Assembly: GCA_905221605.1 (NCBI GenBank)
Contig: CAJNDS010000335.1
Coordinates: 542,703-606,702, forward strand
Direction of reading: 5' to 3'
DNA: 64,000 nt
Origin: Symbiodinium natans
Lineage: Eukaryota > Sar > Dinophyceae > Suessiales > Symbiodiniaceae
A program made the position numbers and the translations under genes. The notes beneath the pieces are model-generated. The model was not told the origin of the DNA. It saw only the letters and a program-made list of their open reading frames with translations, and searched no databases. Positions 31,416 through 42,390 of this stretch are shown in pieces. Position 1 is the first letter of the stretch, and every line of letters starts with the position of its first letter.

Positions 31416-31935
31416 TGTTTCTATTTTTTTTTTGGTGGTGGGGGGGGGGGTTGGGGTTTAGGGTTAAGGGTTGTGGGATGTTGGGGGGTTTTGAGGTTTT
31501 TGGTTTCTGGTGTTTTGAACCTTTCTGGGGCTTTATGGGGTGGTGGTTTTGGGCGGGCTACCGCTTTGTTTCTCTTTTGCGTTTTTGTGTTCTGGGTTGG
31601 TTTCAGGTTGTCTAGCCCTAAACCCTCAACCCGTAAACCTCAACCCTAAACCCTGTTGGACTTGGGGATTTGAAGGTCCTTGCGCTGTGATTTCTTTCCC
31701 GCCCGGATTGTCAGTCTCCTGACGCTCCTGCCCCAAGCCCTCTCCCAGTTCCAGCTTAGGGTTTGGGGTTAGGGGTTTGGGGTTCCGGGGTTTCGGGGTT
31801 TCGGGGTTTAGGGTCAGGGTTTAGGGTTTGGGGCTTCGGGTTTGGGGTTTAGGGTTTGGGGTTTAGGGATTAGCATTTCAAGGCCCAAGACATCACTAGT
31901 CAAGCAGCTTGTCACCCACCATGGATCGCCAAACA

Positions 31936-32066
31936 CTACTTGGAGGATCGGGGCACCTAGTAAGTGGGGTGTTGAGTAAGGCAACTATACTATACTCCGA
32001 ACTACTTATAAACACAATTAAGGTACTTATAACCCTACTTACTAAGTGCCTTGATCCTTCAAGTAG
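31936..32066. mobile_element. 131-bp palindromic element, CTACTTGGAGGATC family
   Basis: The left end CTACTTGGAGGATCGGGGCA is matched by the reverse complement of the right end, CTACTTGAAGGATCAAGGCA. The inverted match continues through TAGTAAGT. A second copy is at 38826-38943. Confidence 0.65.
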
Positions 32067-32695
32067 GATGCTTTTCGACATTCCTCGTGCCAGTTTCCTT
32101 CCTTCTTGTCTTCAGATTAGTTTCTGACTCATTTGTTCTAGACTCTTCCTTTCAATTTGTTGTTATGTGTTCAACCAGTTTTGGTCGGCTTGAAATGCAA
32201 AAAACACATCCGCACAGTTTCGCGGGGCCTCTCAAGGACCTTTAGGATTTAGAACTTTCGGGTTTCGTGCCCCTCTGGGGCCCCTTTCCCCTAAACCCTA
32301 AACCCTACACCCTACACCCTAAACCCCAAACCCCAAACCCCAAACCCTAAACCCTAAACCCCAAACCCTCATTAAGGGTGGCAGAAGCTGGAAGAGGGGG
32401 ATTTAACTTTGCTAGTAAGTGCAGACCAATCAGCAAAGAAGCGTCTCTGTGTAGCTTTCCCGGCGGAGCAAGAAGCAGAAATGAGTGCTCAGTCATGGCT
32501 AGTGAGGCTGAGATGACTGCCACACTCAATTTGGCTTTTCCGTCTACGAAAAACTGAGGCTTGGCAATTAGGAAACCCTAAACCCTAAACCCTAAACCCT
32601 AAACCCTAAACCCTAAACCCTAAACCGACAAAATCTCGTGTCTTGCCGACGACGTCTTTTGTCCACGGACGTCCCACGGTTCCAAGAGGTGCAGG

Positions 32696-32889
32696 TTGGG
32701 ATGCTCCCCCATATACCAACAGTCCTTAATAGGGGCTATAACTTATACTAACAGTCCTTCATGGGAATTCTACTAAGGGGTACTTTTATCCCGATTCAGG
32801 ACTATTAGTATCAGGGGGAACATGGGAATTACACTAAGGGGTACGTTTATCCCGATTAAGGACGATTAGTATAAGGGGGAACATCCCAA
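32696..32889. mobile_element. 194-bp MITE-like element with 8-bp flanking repeat
   Basis: Ends TTGGGATGCTCCCCC and GGGGGAACATCCCAA are inverted, and homology continues (AACAGTCCTTAAT against ATTAAGGACGATTAGT). The flanks GGTGCAGG (32688-32695) and GGTGTAGG (32890-32897) match at 7 of 8 bases, a hAT-like target duplication length. The right half is a tandem duplication of about 62 bp. A relative lies at 58917-59057. Confidence 0.65.
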
Positions 32890-33298
32890 GGTGTAGGTGT
32901 AGATTTCAGAGGGTTCGGACCCTGCTAGAGCAAAAACCCATACGAGCATGCCTCTGTCCGAAGCCCAGAAAGAAACTAGCTATCGCTTGGCCGCCTTGAA
33001 GCTACTTTTGGGCACATGAGTAGTAGAGTTTAGAATTTAGGGTTTAGGGATTTTTAGCTACAGTATCCTTCAACCCTCTCGCGCCCAATGCTGAGTGCCG
33101 CACAACGACCGCGTTCATGAAAGCCTCGGGGCTTGTGGGTTCCCTGAAAGGGCTAACTTGCTTCATTCCCCACAAAAGCGGCTAACTTGATGAACTCCCC
33201 AAAAAAGGGGTGAAGACTGTACCTGTAAGGACCCTGGCGCTTGTGTTACCCTAAACCCTAAACTCTAAACCCTAAACCCCAAGCCCTAAACCCTAGAC

Positions 33299-33385
33299 CT
33301 CTGGGGTGCCGAAATGGTTTCTACGCAGCTTAGACGACGGCGGCCTTTCTAAGCTAGCCGAAACTGATCGGAGCCCTAATGCAGT
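33299..33385 (-). CDS. Candidate exon, LGLRSVSASLERPPSSK
   Basis: Frame LGLRSVSASLERPPSSKLRR then NHFGTPE. The acceptor is GAACCCTAG|A and the donor is CAGAG|GTCTAGGG, a one-base variant of the heptamer. Confidence 0.4.
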
Positions 33386-34062
33386 CTAGGGTTCGGGGTT
33401 TAGGGTTTAGGGTTTCGGGTTTCGGGTTTAGGGTTCAGGGTTAGGGTTTAGGGTTTAGGGTTTGGGGTTTGGGGTTTAGGGAATTGGGTTTAAGGCTTAG
33501 GGTCTAGGACCGTGTTTATTGGGTTAAGGTGTCGGGTCTATAGCCTGAGCCCTACATCCTCAACATTGCAAGCCCTGAGCCCTGAACGCCTACAATCCCT
33601 GAATCCTAAACCCTAAACCTAAAGTACTGAGTCCAAAAGTCTAACCCCAAGCAACCCTAGGGGCAAGGGTTGACAATTTTAGCCCTAAACCCTAAACCCT
33701 AGACCCTAACCCTAAACCCTAAACCCGAAACCCCAAACCCTAAACCCTAAACCCTGAACCCTGCAGAACGCCGAGCTTCGACGAGCCAAGGGCTGGTGGC
33801 GAAGATGACGCTGGGCAGCCTCCAGATGGCCAGCGTGACCTGGGTTTAGGGTTTAATTAGGGCTTATGGTTTAGGGTTTAGGGTTTAGGATTTCGGGTCC
33901 ACAGGCATCTACTCCCCCCCAGCCTAAACGTGGAACTCCTAGACCCTTGATTCTAAACCCCAAAAGGCTAAGACAAGCAACAGCCCAAACCCTAAACCTC
34001 CTTAAACCCTAAACCCTAAACCCAAACCCTAAACCCTAAACCCTACACCCTAAACCCTAATC

Positions 34063-34169
34063 CCTGAAACTCAACGGGTTGAACGCTACTAGAGTCGCAC
34101 AGACAGGAGGCCAGTGAGACAAGCACGTTCTGCTCAATGGAAATGGCCAGTTGGCTCAGGGCAACCTGA
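34063..34169 (-). CDS. Candidate exon, QVALSQLAISIEQNVLV
   Basis: Frame QVALSQLAISIEQNVLVSLA then SCLCDSSSVQPVEFQ, strongly protein-like. The acceptor is CCCTAAG|T, formed from the telomere unit itself. The donor is unclear; a GA-type TTCAGG|GATTAG is possible. Confidence 0.45.
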
Positions 34170-35052
34170 CTTAGGGTTTAGGGTTTAGGGTTTAGGGCTT
34201 AGGGTTTAGGGCTTAGGGCTTAGGGTTTGGGGCTGAGACCCCTTTGCGATTTGCGAGCAGGATACGGCTTAGGGTTCAGGGTTTCGGGTTGAGGGTCTTG
34301 GGGTTTACATGGTTATAAGGATCAGGGTTTGGGGTTTAGGGCTAGGCTTTAGGGTTTAGGGTTTCGGGTTTAGGGTCTCGGGTTTAGGGTTTGGGTTCAG
34401 GGATGAGGCTTTAGGATTTAGGGTTGAGGCTGGGATCCAGTGGGAGGGAACCCTAGGGAGCTTTTTGGACCTTGAGGGAGAGACAGGAAACACAAAAAAG
34501 TTAAGGGTTCTAGGGATGTTGGTTTATAGGGGTTCAGGGTTTAGGACCACCCTCCTCTGCAAACCTAAACCCCAAATGGTCCCTCCCGCCCCCCTTCATG
34601 ACCCCAACACCTGTTTCAGAGGCCGTCTCAACCCCAAACCCGCAACTTGAAACCCGAAAGCAATGCCGCAAGAACTTCTGCAAGACGTGGGAGGCCATGC
34701 TACATCGATACAAGGAGCTTAGAAACTAAAGACCAACAAACTGACATCCTAAACCCCAAATCCTAGCCCTGAGCGGAAAATTCTAAACCGCCAAGAGTAG
34801 TCTGCATTCAGGATGCAGGGTTTGGGGGTAGCCTGGAGTCTCGCCGAATGTTCTCTTCTAATTGTGCAGTCCGTCCTATGCTAGCCTGCGCGCTAGACGT
34901 TCAATGTTCAAACCCTTAACCCTTGTAAGCCTTAAACCCCCAACCCTAAACCCTAAACCCTAAACCCTAAACCCTAAACTTTGGCCCTAAACCCTAAACC
35001 CTAAACCCTAAACCCTAAACCCTAAACCCTAAACCCTAAACCCTAAACCTAC

Positions 35053-35142
35053 TCTGCATGGGAAGCCACGATGTTGATCACCATGCCGCTGACGTAGACG
35101 AAGTTCAGACTCATGGCTGTGATCCTGGACGAGAGACATCCC
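35053..35142 (-). CDS. Candidate exon, membrane-like segment
   Basis: Frame RITAMSLNFVYVSGMVINIV then ASHAE reads like a transmembrane helix. The acceptor CCCTTCTGGCAG|G is preceded by CCCTAAA. The donor GCAGA|GTAGGTTTAGGG leads into the heptamers. Both splice sites are good. Confidence 0.55.
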
Positions 35143-36166
35143 CTGCCAGAAGGGTTTAGGGTTTAGGTTTAGGGTTTGGGGTTTGGGATTTAGGGTTTAG
35201 GGTTTAGGGTTTAGGGTTTAGGGTTTAGGGCTTATCGCGCTGTGAGCCCTCAGTGAGCCGCGTAGGACTCGCAGACCGTATCGAGGCTTTGGGCTCTGGA
35301 CAATCAACCCTAAACCTTAAACCCTAAACCCTAAACCCCAAACCCTAAACCTTAAACTTGCCCTAAACCCTAAACCCTAAACCTTAAACTTGCTCTAGCC
35401 CTAAACCCTTACCTTGAGAGAGATCTGTAAACAGCAAGGTTTGGTACTTAAAGTGTGAGCGTTTGGCGCTCGCTGGGGGAGGGGGGGGGGGGGGGGGGGG
35501 CGGAGAACCGCCTCATGCCACTTTCAGCTTCAACTCCTTTTTGCTCGTAAAACCCTACATCCCTAAAACCCAAAGCCCTAAACCCTAAAAAGGCGACATT
35601 CAGCGCAATAAAAGACCAAATGAGTGCCCGAAGTACAATATTACTATTGGGCTCATTTTGAGGGGCTTATTTCGATCGCTCCTTTAATACGAATATTATA
35701 TGCGCGGTCGAAACACGCTCCCAAAATATGATCAAAGGGCTCAGTAAAAAGACTTTTTGTTAGGCCCTTTAATGCTGTACGCAATAAATATTAAAATCGT
35801 GCACAAGTTTACATTTGAATATTTTGCTCACTTTATTCAATAGGACTTCTGGGGCGGTTTCCATCACACGGTCAATCATTAGTACTGCGGTTGGGGTCCC
35901 GAGGGTGTGATTGTAAGGGTGAGAGAGGTGAACAAATCCTGGAACTTGGTGCTCTCTTTTCCCCAGTTCATTCTCTTCGTTCTCTTCATATTATTGTAAA
36001 TTTACGCACGCATATTATACTGAGCTCTCAAAAACCAGCGACATTTGGGGGGTGGTTAGGGTTTAGGGGTTTTGGGGGCTTAGGTGTTTTTTGGTGTCGG
36101 GGTTGAGGGGTTTAGGGGTTTAGGGTTTAGCCCCAAACCCTAAATCCTAAACCTGAACCCCTAAAC

Positions 36167-36237
36167 GTGAGTATGAAGCCCGGGGTCAACTGCGGCGCGC
36201 AGGAAAGGAGCGTGGCCAGGGAGGCAGCTACAAGAAC
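36167..36237 (-). CDS. Candidate exon, VLVAASLATLLSCAPQL
   Basis: Frame VLVAASLATLLSCAPQLTPG, hydrophobic. The acceptor AGACACGTCCCAG|G is the same 13-mer as at the exon ending 38678. The donor is ACTCAC|GTTTAGGGG. Confidence 0.5.
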
Positions 36238-36289
36238 CTGGGACGTGTCTAAACCCTAAACCCTAAACCCTAAACCCTAAACCCTAAAC

Positions 36290-37541
36290 CCGCTTTAGTG
36301 TTTCGGGCATAGGGCATTAGGGTTGGTTACTTTATAAGGGAACCCAGAACCACAAAAGGGTCAAGGGCACCAAGGATGCTCTTCGCTCTGCAGCTTTGAA
36401 GGATTTGGAGGTTTTTGGGTTTTTTGGGGTTTGGGGTTTAGGGTTTAGGGTTTAGGGTTTAGGGTTTAGGGTTTAGGGTTTAGGGTTTAGGGTTTAGGGT
36501 TTGGGGTTTAGGGTTTAGGGTTTTAGGTCTGCAGGGTTTAGGATTTGGTGTTTAAGGCTTAGGGTTTAGGGCCTGGGGTTTGGGATTTGGGGTTGAAGAA
36601 ATAAGGTCCCTCAGTACAAACATGGAGACTTACCCAAAAGACTTGCAATTTAGAGATTCGCCCACATGTTTGGTTTCAGGGTTTGGGGATTAAGGATTGA
36701 GAATTGAAAGAGGATTAGGGTTTGGCAATGACATTTTATGGTCTAGATTCGATTTGGCACAGCTAAACCCAGAACCTGTCAGACCAAGTCGTAAGTTTTT
36801 TGTGTTTGGGGCCAGATATATTTGGCAACTTGGGTAGTTTATACTCCAGTTACACAGGGGTTGTAAGGGAAGAGCATTGGCAACTATCTGGGTTCAGGTA
36901 CGTATCCAACCTTTTCATAGGGCTCTACCTCGGACCCCTAAGGTTGCACCCCTTGGGTTTGGGTACCCTTTTTGAAGATCCTCTTAGGGAATATGGGGCC
37001 AAGTTAGGAGTAGACTACGGGCACCTTTTAACACCAAATGTGCAGGGCCTGGCGGGGGGGGGGGGTCATCGCATTCTTAGGGTAGTTTCCCTTAGTATGG
37101 GCCCTTGAAAGGGGGCCCCGCATATATCCCTTTACAACACCCAAGGGGCTATGGCGGCTATGGTTCCGAACCCCTTTGTCAAGGAGATAACGGACTATAT
37201 TCAGGGACCATGTAGTTGCCCTAACCCCTAAACCCTAAACCCTAATTAAACCCTAAACCCTAAACCCTAAACCCTAAACCCTAAACCCTAAACCCTAAAC
37301 CCTAAACCCTAAACCCTAAACCCTAAACCCTATGCCCTAAACCCGAAGGAGTATATGAAGGGACCATGTTAACTACCCTTCGACACATGCGACGCGCTTG
37401 CTGTGAAGGGTTCAGAGCTTAGAGGGCTTCGGCGGCGTCAGCCTTTCAAGGGTTGAGGGGTTTAGGGTTTAGGGTTTAGGGTTTAGGGTTTAGTTTTTAG
37501 GCCTAAACTGGGGGGGGAGATGGCGGGGGGTGGGCTTCTAC
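36290..37541. other. Telomere blocks and unique spacer
   Basis: Heptamer blocks at 36425-36520 and 37226-37346 surround unique sequence (36600-37220) whose plus-strand 102-codon frame has no recognisable domain. A 24-base microexon-like piece at about 37405-37428 has a fair acceptor but is too short to support. Confidence 0.4.
37226..37346 (-). repeat. (CCCTAAA)n block
   Basis: Sixteen or so heptamers with one AATTAAACC interruption. Confidence 0.95.
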
Positions 37542-37622
37542 AGCTTGAAAGCCGAAACGACAACGACAGTCGGGGAAAGTTGCAGCCAGGACGCCATCCA
37601 CAAGAACTGTAGGGACATCGGC
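37542..37622 (-). CDS. Candidate exon, SLQFLWMASWLQLSP
   Basis: Frame PMSLQFLWMASWLQLSPTVV then VVSAFK looks membrane-embedded. The acceptor is CCCTAAACAG|G and the donor AAGCT|GTAGAAG. A second frame is also open, so phase is uncertain. Confidence 0.4.
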
Positions 37623-37800
37623 CTGTTTAGGGTTTAGGGTTATGGGTCTGCTCGAGGCTTCCTCCCTCACCCAGAATCAAGGGTAGTTGTTAAAATAACC
37701 CTAAACCCTAAACACCCTAATACCCCCAATAACCCTAATGACCCAAATAACCCTAAACTTAAACCAAGCGGCCCCGGCTTTGGGCTTCAGAGCTTTGTGA

Positions 37801-38277
37801 CGGTTTTCGGGGTTTAGGGGGGTTGAGGGTTTAGGGTTGAGGGTTTGAGGGTTTGAGGGTTTGAGGGTTTGAGGGTTTGAGGGTTTCAAGCCCTACAAGC
37901 CTCAACCCTAAACCCTAAACCCCAAAGCCCTCAAAACCCTCAAACCCTACAACCCTAAAGCCCTAAAACCCTAAAGCCCTCAAAACTCTCAAACCCTTAA
38001 AACCTCAAGCCCTCAACCCTAGAACCCTAGAACCCTAGAACCCTAGAACCCTAGAACCCTAGAACCCTAGAACCCTAGAACCCTAGAACCCTAGAACCCT
38101 GAAACCCTGAAACCCTGAAACCCTGAAACCCTGAAACCCTGAAACCCTGAAACCCTCAAACCCTCAAACCCTCAAACCCTCAAACCCTCAAACCCTGATA
38201 CCCTGAAACCCTCAAACCCTCAAACCCTCAAAGCCTCAAAGCCTCAAAGCCTCAAACCCTCAAACCCTCAAACCCTC
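37801..38277. repeat. Octamer and heptamer variants in blocks
   Basis: Plus-oriented GGGTTTGA units are followed by C-strand units that change in discrete steps: CCCTAGAA (38026-38100), CCCTGAAA (38101-38155), CCCTCAAA (38156-38275). Each variant is locally uniform, which points to tandem duplication and not to telomerase synthesis. Confidence 0.95.
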
Positions 38278-38335
38278 GTCATGGGATTGAGAGTAGTGGG
38301 AGGAAAGATGCTGATGCTCGGATGTTCACCGGCAG
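38274..38335 (-). CDS. Candidate exon, EHPSISIFPPTTLNP
   Basis: Good acceptor AACCCTACTTCTAG|C. Frame AGEHPSISIFPPTTLNPMTR runs to donor GAGG|GTTTGAGGG, where the intron starts with an octamer variant. Confidence 0.4.
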
Positions 38336-38606
38336 CTAGAAGTAGGGTTGCAAGTGTACGAAGACGCCCCCCCCCCCCCCCCAAAAAAAAAAAAAAAAAA
38401 TCCTAAGCTCGAAGCTAGAAAACTCGAAGGCCCTACCACCCTCAACTCTCTACTCTCTCAACCGTGAGTCTAAACTCCAAACCCCCTGAAACCTGAACCC
38501 TAAAGCCTGAAGCCATACAAACCAACCTAAACCCTAAACCCTAAACCCTAAACCCTAAACCCTAGATCCTAAACCCTAAACCCTAAATCCTGCCCCTTTC
38601 AGGTGC

Positions 38607-38678
38607 GGAGCTGAAATGCCGGCCTGTCCATCTGCCTCACCATGCGCCACTGGGCCTTAGAAGCGCTAGGGTGTACGG
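38607..38678 (-). CDS. Candidate exon, SASKAQWRMVRQMDR
   Basis: Frame VHPSASKAQWRMVRQMDRPA then FQL, with acceptor AGACACGTCCCAG|C and GC donor CTCC|GCACCT. The plus strand also offers an acceptor (CCCCTTTCAG) and donor (GTAAGG) around the same piece, so strand is disputed. The acceptor 13-mer shared with 36238-36250 favours minus. Confidence 0.4.
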
Positions 38679-38825
38679 CTGGGACGTGTCTGTATGGTAA
38701 GGGTTTAGGGCTTAGGGCTCAGGGCTCAGGGTTCAGGGTTCAGGGTTCAGGGTTCAGGGTTCAGGGTTCAGGGTTCAGGGTTTAGGGTTTAGGGTTTAGG
38801 TTTAGGGTTTAGGGTTTAGGGGTTG

Positions 38826-38943
38826 CTTGGAGGATCCGGGCTCTTAGTAAGTTGGGCTAGAAGTACCTTACTGGGCTTAGAAGTAGTTTTCAGTATAGTT
38901 ACCTTATAGCCCCGCTTACTAAGTCCCCTGATCCTTTCAGTAG
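38826..38943. mobile_element. 118-bp palindromic element, second CTTGGAGGATC copy
   Basis: CTTGGAGGATCCGGGCTCTT and the right end AAGTCCCCTGATCCTTTCAG are inverted. It fills exactly the gap between a TTTAGGG block and a CCCTAAA block, so in the intron reading it is the tip of a foldback. Confidence 0.6.
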
Positions 38944-39050
38944 ACCCTAAACCCTAAACCCTAAACCCTAAACCCTAAACCCTACATCCTAAACCCTAAA
39001 CCCTAAACCCTAAACCCTAACCCCTAAGCCCTAAGCCCTAAACCCTAAAC

Positions 39051-39121
39051 CCCATCGATCCTGGGATGCGGGTTGGATGGCTCTGGGGAGGGAACCCTCC
39101 AAAACCCCTAGTCCACCACCT
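39051..39121 (-). CDS. Candidate exon, GVLEGSLPRAIQPASQD
   Basis: Acceptor CTGTGGGCTGCAG|A and donor GATGGG|GTTTAGGG. Frame GGLGVLEGSLPRAIQPASQD then RW. Confidence 0.45.
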
Positions 39122-39716
39122 CTGCAGCCCACAGAGCGTTTAGGGTTTAGGGTTTAGGGTTTAGGGTTTAGGGGTTAGGGTTTAGGGTTTAGGGTTTAGG
39201 GTTTAGGGTTTAGGGTTTAGGGTTTAGGTTTAGGGATTGGGGTTTAGGGTTTAGGGTCTAGGTATAGGCCCTAGACCTCAAAACAAAAGTCCCAAGACCT
39301 CAACCCTGAGCCTAAAAAGCATCTGAAACCCGTAAGCCCAAACCCTAGCGGCCTTGCACCCGGAGCCCGGTAGAAGTCCTCTTTGAGACTTTTTTTTCCG
39401 AGATGCGGTGAAGACCACGCAGGTCCCAATCAAGGAAAGCACTTTCATGAAGTTCCTGCGATGAGGGGTCGGGGTTGATGATGCCCTTGATGAACCTTCG
39501 TTTGCTTTGGAGGTTCATGGGTAGTCAGAACTGGGTGCAAGCCCATTCAGGGTATGTAAACCCTTAACCCAAAACCTAAAACCCTAAAAGCCTGAAAACC
39601 TGGAACCCTAAAAACCCTACAACCCTAAAACCCTACAACCCTAAAACCCCTTAAATCCCTAGAACACCCTAAACCCTTAACCCTAAACCCTAAACCCCGA
39701 ACCCTAAGCCATGGAC

Positions 39717-39774
39717 CTCCAAGTGGACCACAGGGCATTGGCTCCCAGAATGCTCTCGGGGCTGCTCCGTGGGG
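39717..39774 (-). CDS. Candidate exon, SSPESILGANALWST
   Basis: Acceptor CCCAAGTAG|C and donor GGAG|GTCCATGG. Frame PRSSPESILGANALWSTW. A second frame (PTEQPREHSGSQCPVVHLE) is equally open. Confidence 0.4.
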
Positions 39775-39830
39775 CTACTTGGGACTTGGGGATTCGAGTT
39801 GGGAGCGCGGGCTCTATAGGGGATAAGGTT

Positions 39831-39920
39831 TAGGGTTTAGGGTTTAGGGTTTAGGGTTTAGGGTTTAGGGTTTAGGGTTTAGGGTTTAGGGTTTAGGGTT
39901 TAGGGTTTAGGGTTTAGGGC
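39831..39920 (+). repeat. (TTTAGGG)n block
   Basis: Twelve perfect heptamers within the strictly alternating stretch 38.5-40.9 kb. Confidence 0.95.
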
Positions 39921-40206
39921 TTGTTGCCGACCAAAAGGGTTTCGCTCAGAGAAGGGCAGGCCTTTGGTAGGACTGCAAGCGGTCAACCTATCCCGGAGAA
40001 ACCAAACCTTTCGGACTACTTTCAGCCCCACATCCTAAATTCTCATATGAAGGAACCCGTGTATTTACCCACAGACCAAGTAGGCGTTGACATGTATTCC
40101 CTAAACCCTAAACCCTAAACCCTAAACCCTAAACCCTAAACCCTAAACCCTAAACCCAAGTTCTAAACCCTAAACCCAAGTTCTAAGCCCTGTAAACCCT
40201 GTAAAC

Positions 40207-40261
40207 CGCTCAGACCCAGATTCAGAACAACAAAGCGCAGGGCGCAGGGCATGGTCGCAGG
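40207..40261 (-). CDS. Candidate exon, PATMPCALRFVVLNLG
   Basis: Acceptor CCCTAAACCCAG|C is made directly from the heptamer. The donor is GAGCG|GTTTACAGGG. Frame PATMPCALRFVVLNLGLS. Blocks of opposite orientation abut both sides. Confidence 0.5.
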
Positions 40262-40435
40262 CTGGGTTTAGGGTTTAGGGTTTAGGGTTTAGGGTTTAGG
40301 GTTTAGGGTGTAGGGTTTAGGGTTTAGGGTTTAGGGTTTGGGGTTTAGGGTTTAGGGTTTAGGGTTTAGGGTTTAGTGTTTAGGGTTTAGGGTTTAGGGT
40401 TTAGGGTTTAGGGTATAGGGTTTTGGGTTAGAGCA
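40261..40435 (+). repeat. (TTTAGGG)n block
   Basis: More than 20 heptamers with a few substitutions (GTGTAGGG, TTTGGGG, TAGTGTT). Confidence 0.95.
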
Positions 40436-40670
40436 ATCTTCCAGACTGCTCGTTTCAGGGCTCGGGAGTTGGGGTCCTCCTTCTCTACGGCCTCAAGCCT
40501 CATCCCCTAAACCCCTGAACCCCTGAACCCCTAATCCCCTAATCCCCTGAACCCCTAAACCCCCCAAACCCTCAAGCCCTAAACCCCAATCTCTAATCCC
40601 TAATCCCTAAACCCTAAACCCTAAACCCCAAACCCTCAACCCTAAACCCCTAAACCCCTAAACCCCAAGC

Positions 40671-40732
40671 CATCGGCCTGGCCATGCCGAGGCGGATTTG
40701 GACCACCCCCGCGGCCAGGTGATTCTCTTCAG
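40671..40732 (-). CDS. Candidate exon, EENHLAAGVVQIRLG
   Basis: Acceptor GATCCGAGGCACAG|C. Frame EENHLAAGVVQIRLGMARPM runs to a GC donor, GATG|GCTTGGGGTTTAGGG, whose downstream sequence is telomere-like. Confidence 0.5.
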
Positions 40733-40754
40733 CTGTGCCTCGGATCCCGAAGGG

Positions 40755-40920
40755 CTTAGGGTTTAGGGTTTAGGGTTTAGGGTTTAGGGTTTAGGGTTTA
40801 GGGTTTAGGGTTTAGGGTTTAGGGTTTAGCGTTTATTTAGGGTTTAGGGTATTAGGGTATAGGGTTTAGGGTTTAGGGTTTAGGGTTTAGGGTTTAGGGT
40901 TTAGGGTCTAGGGTTTTGGG
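40755..40920 (+). repeat. (TTTAGGG)n block
   Basis: Two runs of about ten heptamers separated by GCGTTTATTTAGGG. Confidence 0.95.
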
Positions 40921-40930
40921 TACTATATAG

Positions 40931-41024
40931 TATATACTTGGGTCTTGGAGCTACATAGGAGCCCCTGGGAGGCTCAAGTGTGATTATACTACATAGGCAC
41001 ACCGCCTCTATGGCCCAAGTATAT
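40931..41024. mobile_element. 94-bp palindromic element
   Basis: TATATACTTGGGTC at the left pairs with GGCCCAAGTATAT at the right. CTACATAGGAGCC and CTACATAGGCAC are repeated inside. Confidence 0.5.
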
Positions 41025-42076
41025 GCTCTGTAGGTACATGGAATTTTAGGGGACCCGCTCGCTTGAGGGATCAGGGTGTGAACTTTAGGCTTCCGCGCTT
41101 CTGAAGGTAAACCCTAGAATCCTAAACCCCAAACGCGCGGAAACCCTAACAATCCTAAACCTTAAGCCCTAGGAAGCCCTAAAACACTGAACCCTGAAAT
41201 CTCTAAAGAACCCACTACTGAACCCTGAAATCCCTAAAGAACCCACTTGCTGTACTTGTATTCTAAAATAGTACACTGCATATGGCGAACAAGCATAACC
41301 CCACACAGAAAATATGTAAACTGTTACATAGATAACTCTCAAAGTTTACACGGTTGTGACTACAATTAGCAAAAGGCAATGTAAAAAAAGAAACATCATA
41401 ATGTATCACATAAACTAGACCTTAGCACGTTATGTTGAACTAAAGCATAACATCAGGAAACCATAGTCACTGTAACTAATGCAGGACTATATAATGACGT
41501 GTTTTATCTGGGTCACACTCAGGGATACTCGGCGTGCTTGTCTGTGGGATTCTTTGGGGGTGGGCACTCCAGGGAGAGGACAAACTATCCCACACCAAGA
41601 GAGGGTGGGGGGCGGGGGGAGCGGAAAATACCTACAACCGAATGACCATAACCCCTACAAGCCCAGCCCCTGCACCCCACACATGGATGTAGTATGTACT
41701 AAAGTTCCAATATTCTGGTGAGTTCCAATCTTCTTATTCATCTTATTGTTCTCTTTTTGTGTTCGTATTGAAAACAACATTTTACCTTTGTTGTAATTAT
41801 TGTTTCAGAGTTATTGCCTTGACTTATCATGTACACTCCCACCTCGTGGTTTGAGGGTTCAGGGTTAAGTTATCGCTTTCGTGGGCCTCATCTCAGGGTA
41901 AAAGTGCACGAAAACCCTACACACGAAACCAATATCCCGAAGATGTATGCCCTCAACCCGAAACCCCGAACTCTAAACCCTAAACCCTGGACCCTAAACC
42001 CTAAACTCTAAACCCTAAACCCTAAACCCTAAACCCTCAACCCTAAACCCTAGACCCTAAACCCTAAACCCTAAAC
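41025..42076. other. AT-rich unique spacer
   Basis: It contains a duplicated AACCCTGAAATCTCTAAAGA motif (41190-41245), AT-rich unique DNA to 41850 and a (CCCTAAA)n block at 41955-42075. No exon is supported. Confidence 0.4.
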
Positions 42077-42154
42077 CCGAGCCAGGCTGCGGGGCCGTCG
42101 GAAAAGGACAGGATTTAAAAGGCGGCGGAAGAAAAGACGCAACTTCGCGGGCAC
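42077..42154 (-). CDS. Candidate exon, VPAKLRLFFRRLLNPV
   Basis: Acceptor AAGTCTCCAAG|G and donor CTCGG|GTTTAGGG. The 26-codon frame reads VPAKLRLFFRRLLNPVLFRR then PRSLAR, basic and helical. It lies between a CCCTAAA block and a TTTAGGG block. Confidence 0.5.
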
Positions 42155-42179
42155 CTTGGAGACTTCCCGAAACAAGGGA

Positions 42180-42390
42180 TAGGGTTTAGGGTTTAGGGTT
42201 TAGGGTTTAGGGTTTAGGGTTTAGGGTTTAGGGTTTGGGGTTTGGGGTTTGGGGTTTGGGGTTTGGGGTTTGGGGTTTGGGGTTTGGGGTTTGGGGTTTG
42301 GGGTTTGGGGTTTGGGGTTTGGGGGTTGGGGTTGGGGTTTGGGGTTTGGGGTTTGGGGTTTGGGGTTTGGGGTTTGGGGTTTGGGGCCTT
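42180..42390 (+). repeat. TTTAGGG block turning into TTTGGGG
   Basis: About eight TTTAGGG heptamers are followed by some 20 TTTGGGG units, a sharp change of repeat type. Confidence 0.95.

Larger units (their letters stand above)
30800..33298. other. Telomere blocks, microsatellite and palindromes
   Basis: Holds a heptamer block at 31061-31167, an AC/AT microsatellite at 31270-31415, G-rich degenerate repeats (31755-31872), and palindromic elements at 31936-32066 and 32696-32889. No exon is supported. Confidence 0.5.

Noticed and set aside
33768-33841. Exon between telomere blocks
   Set aside because: Both strands give good splice sites and plausible peptides (VTLAIWRLPSVIFATS and ASTSQGLVAKMTLGSL), so no strand can be chosen.
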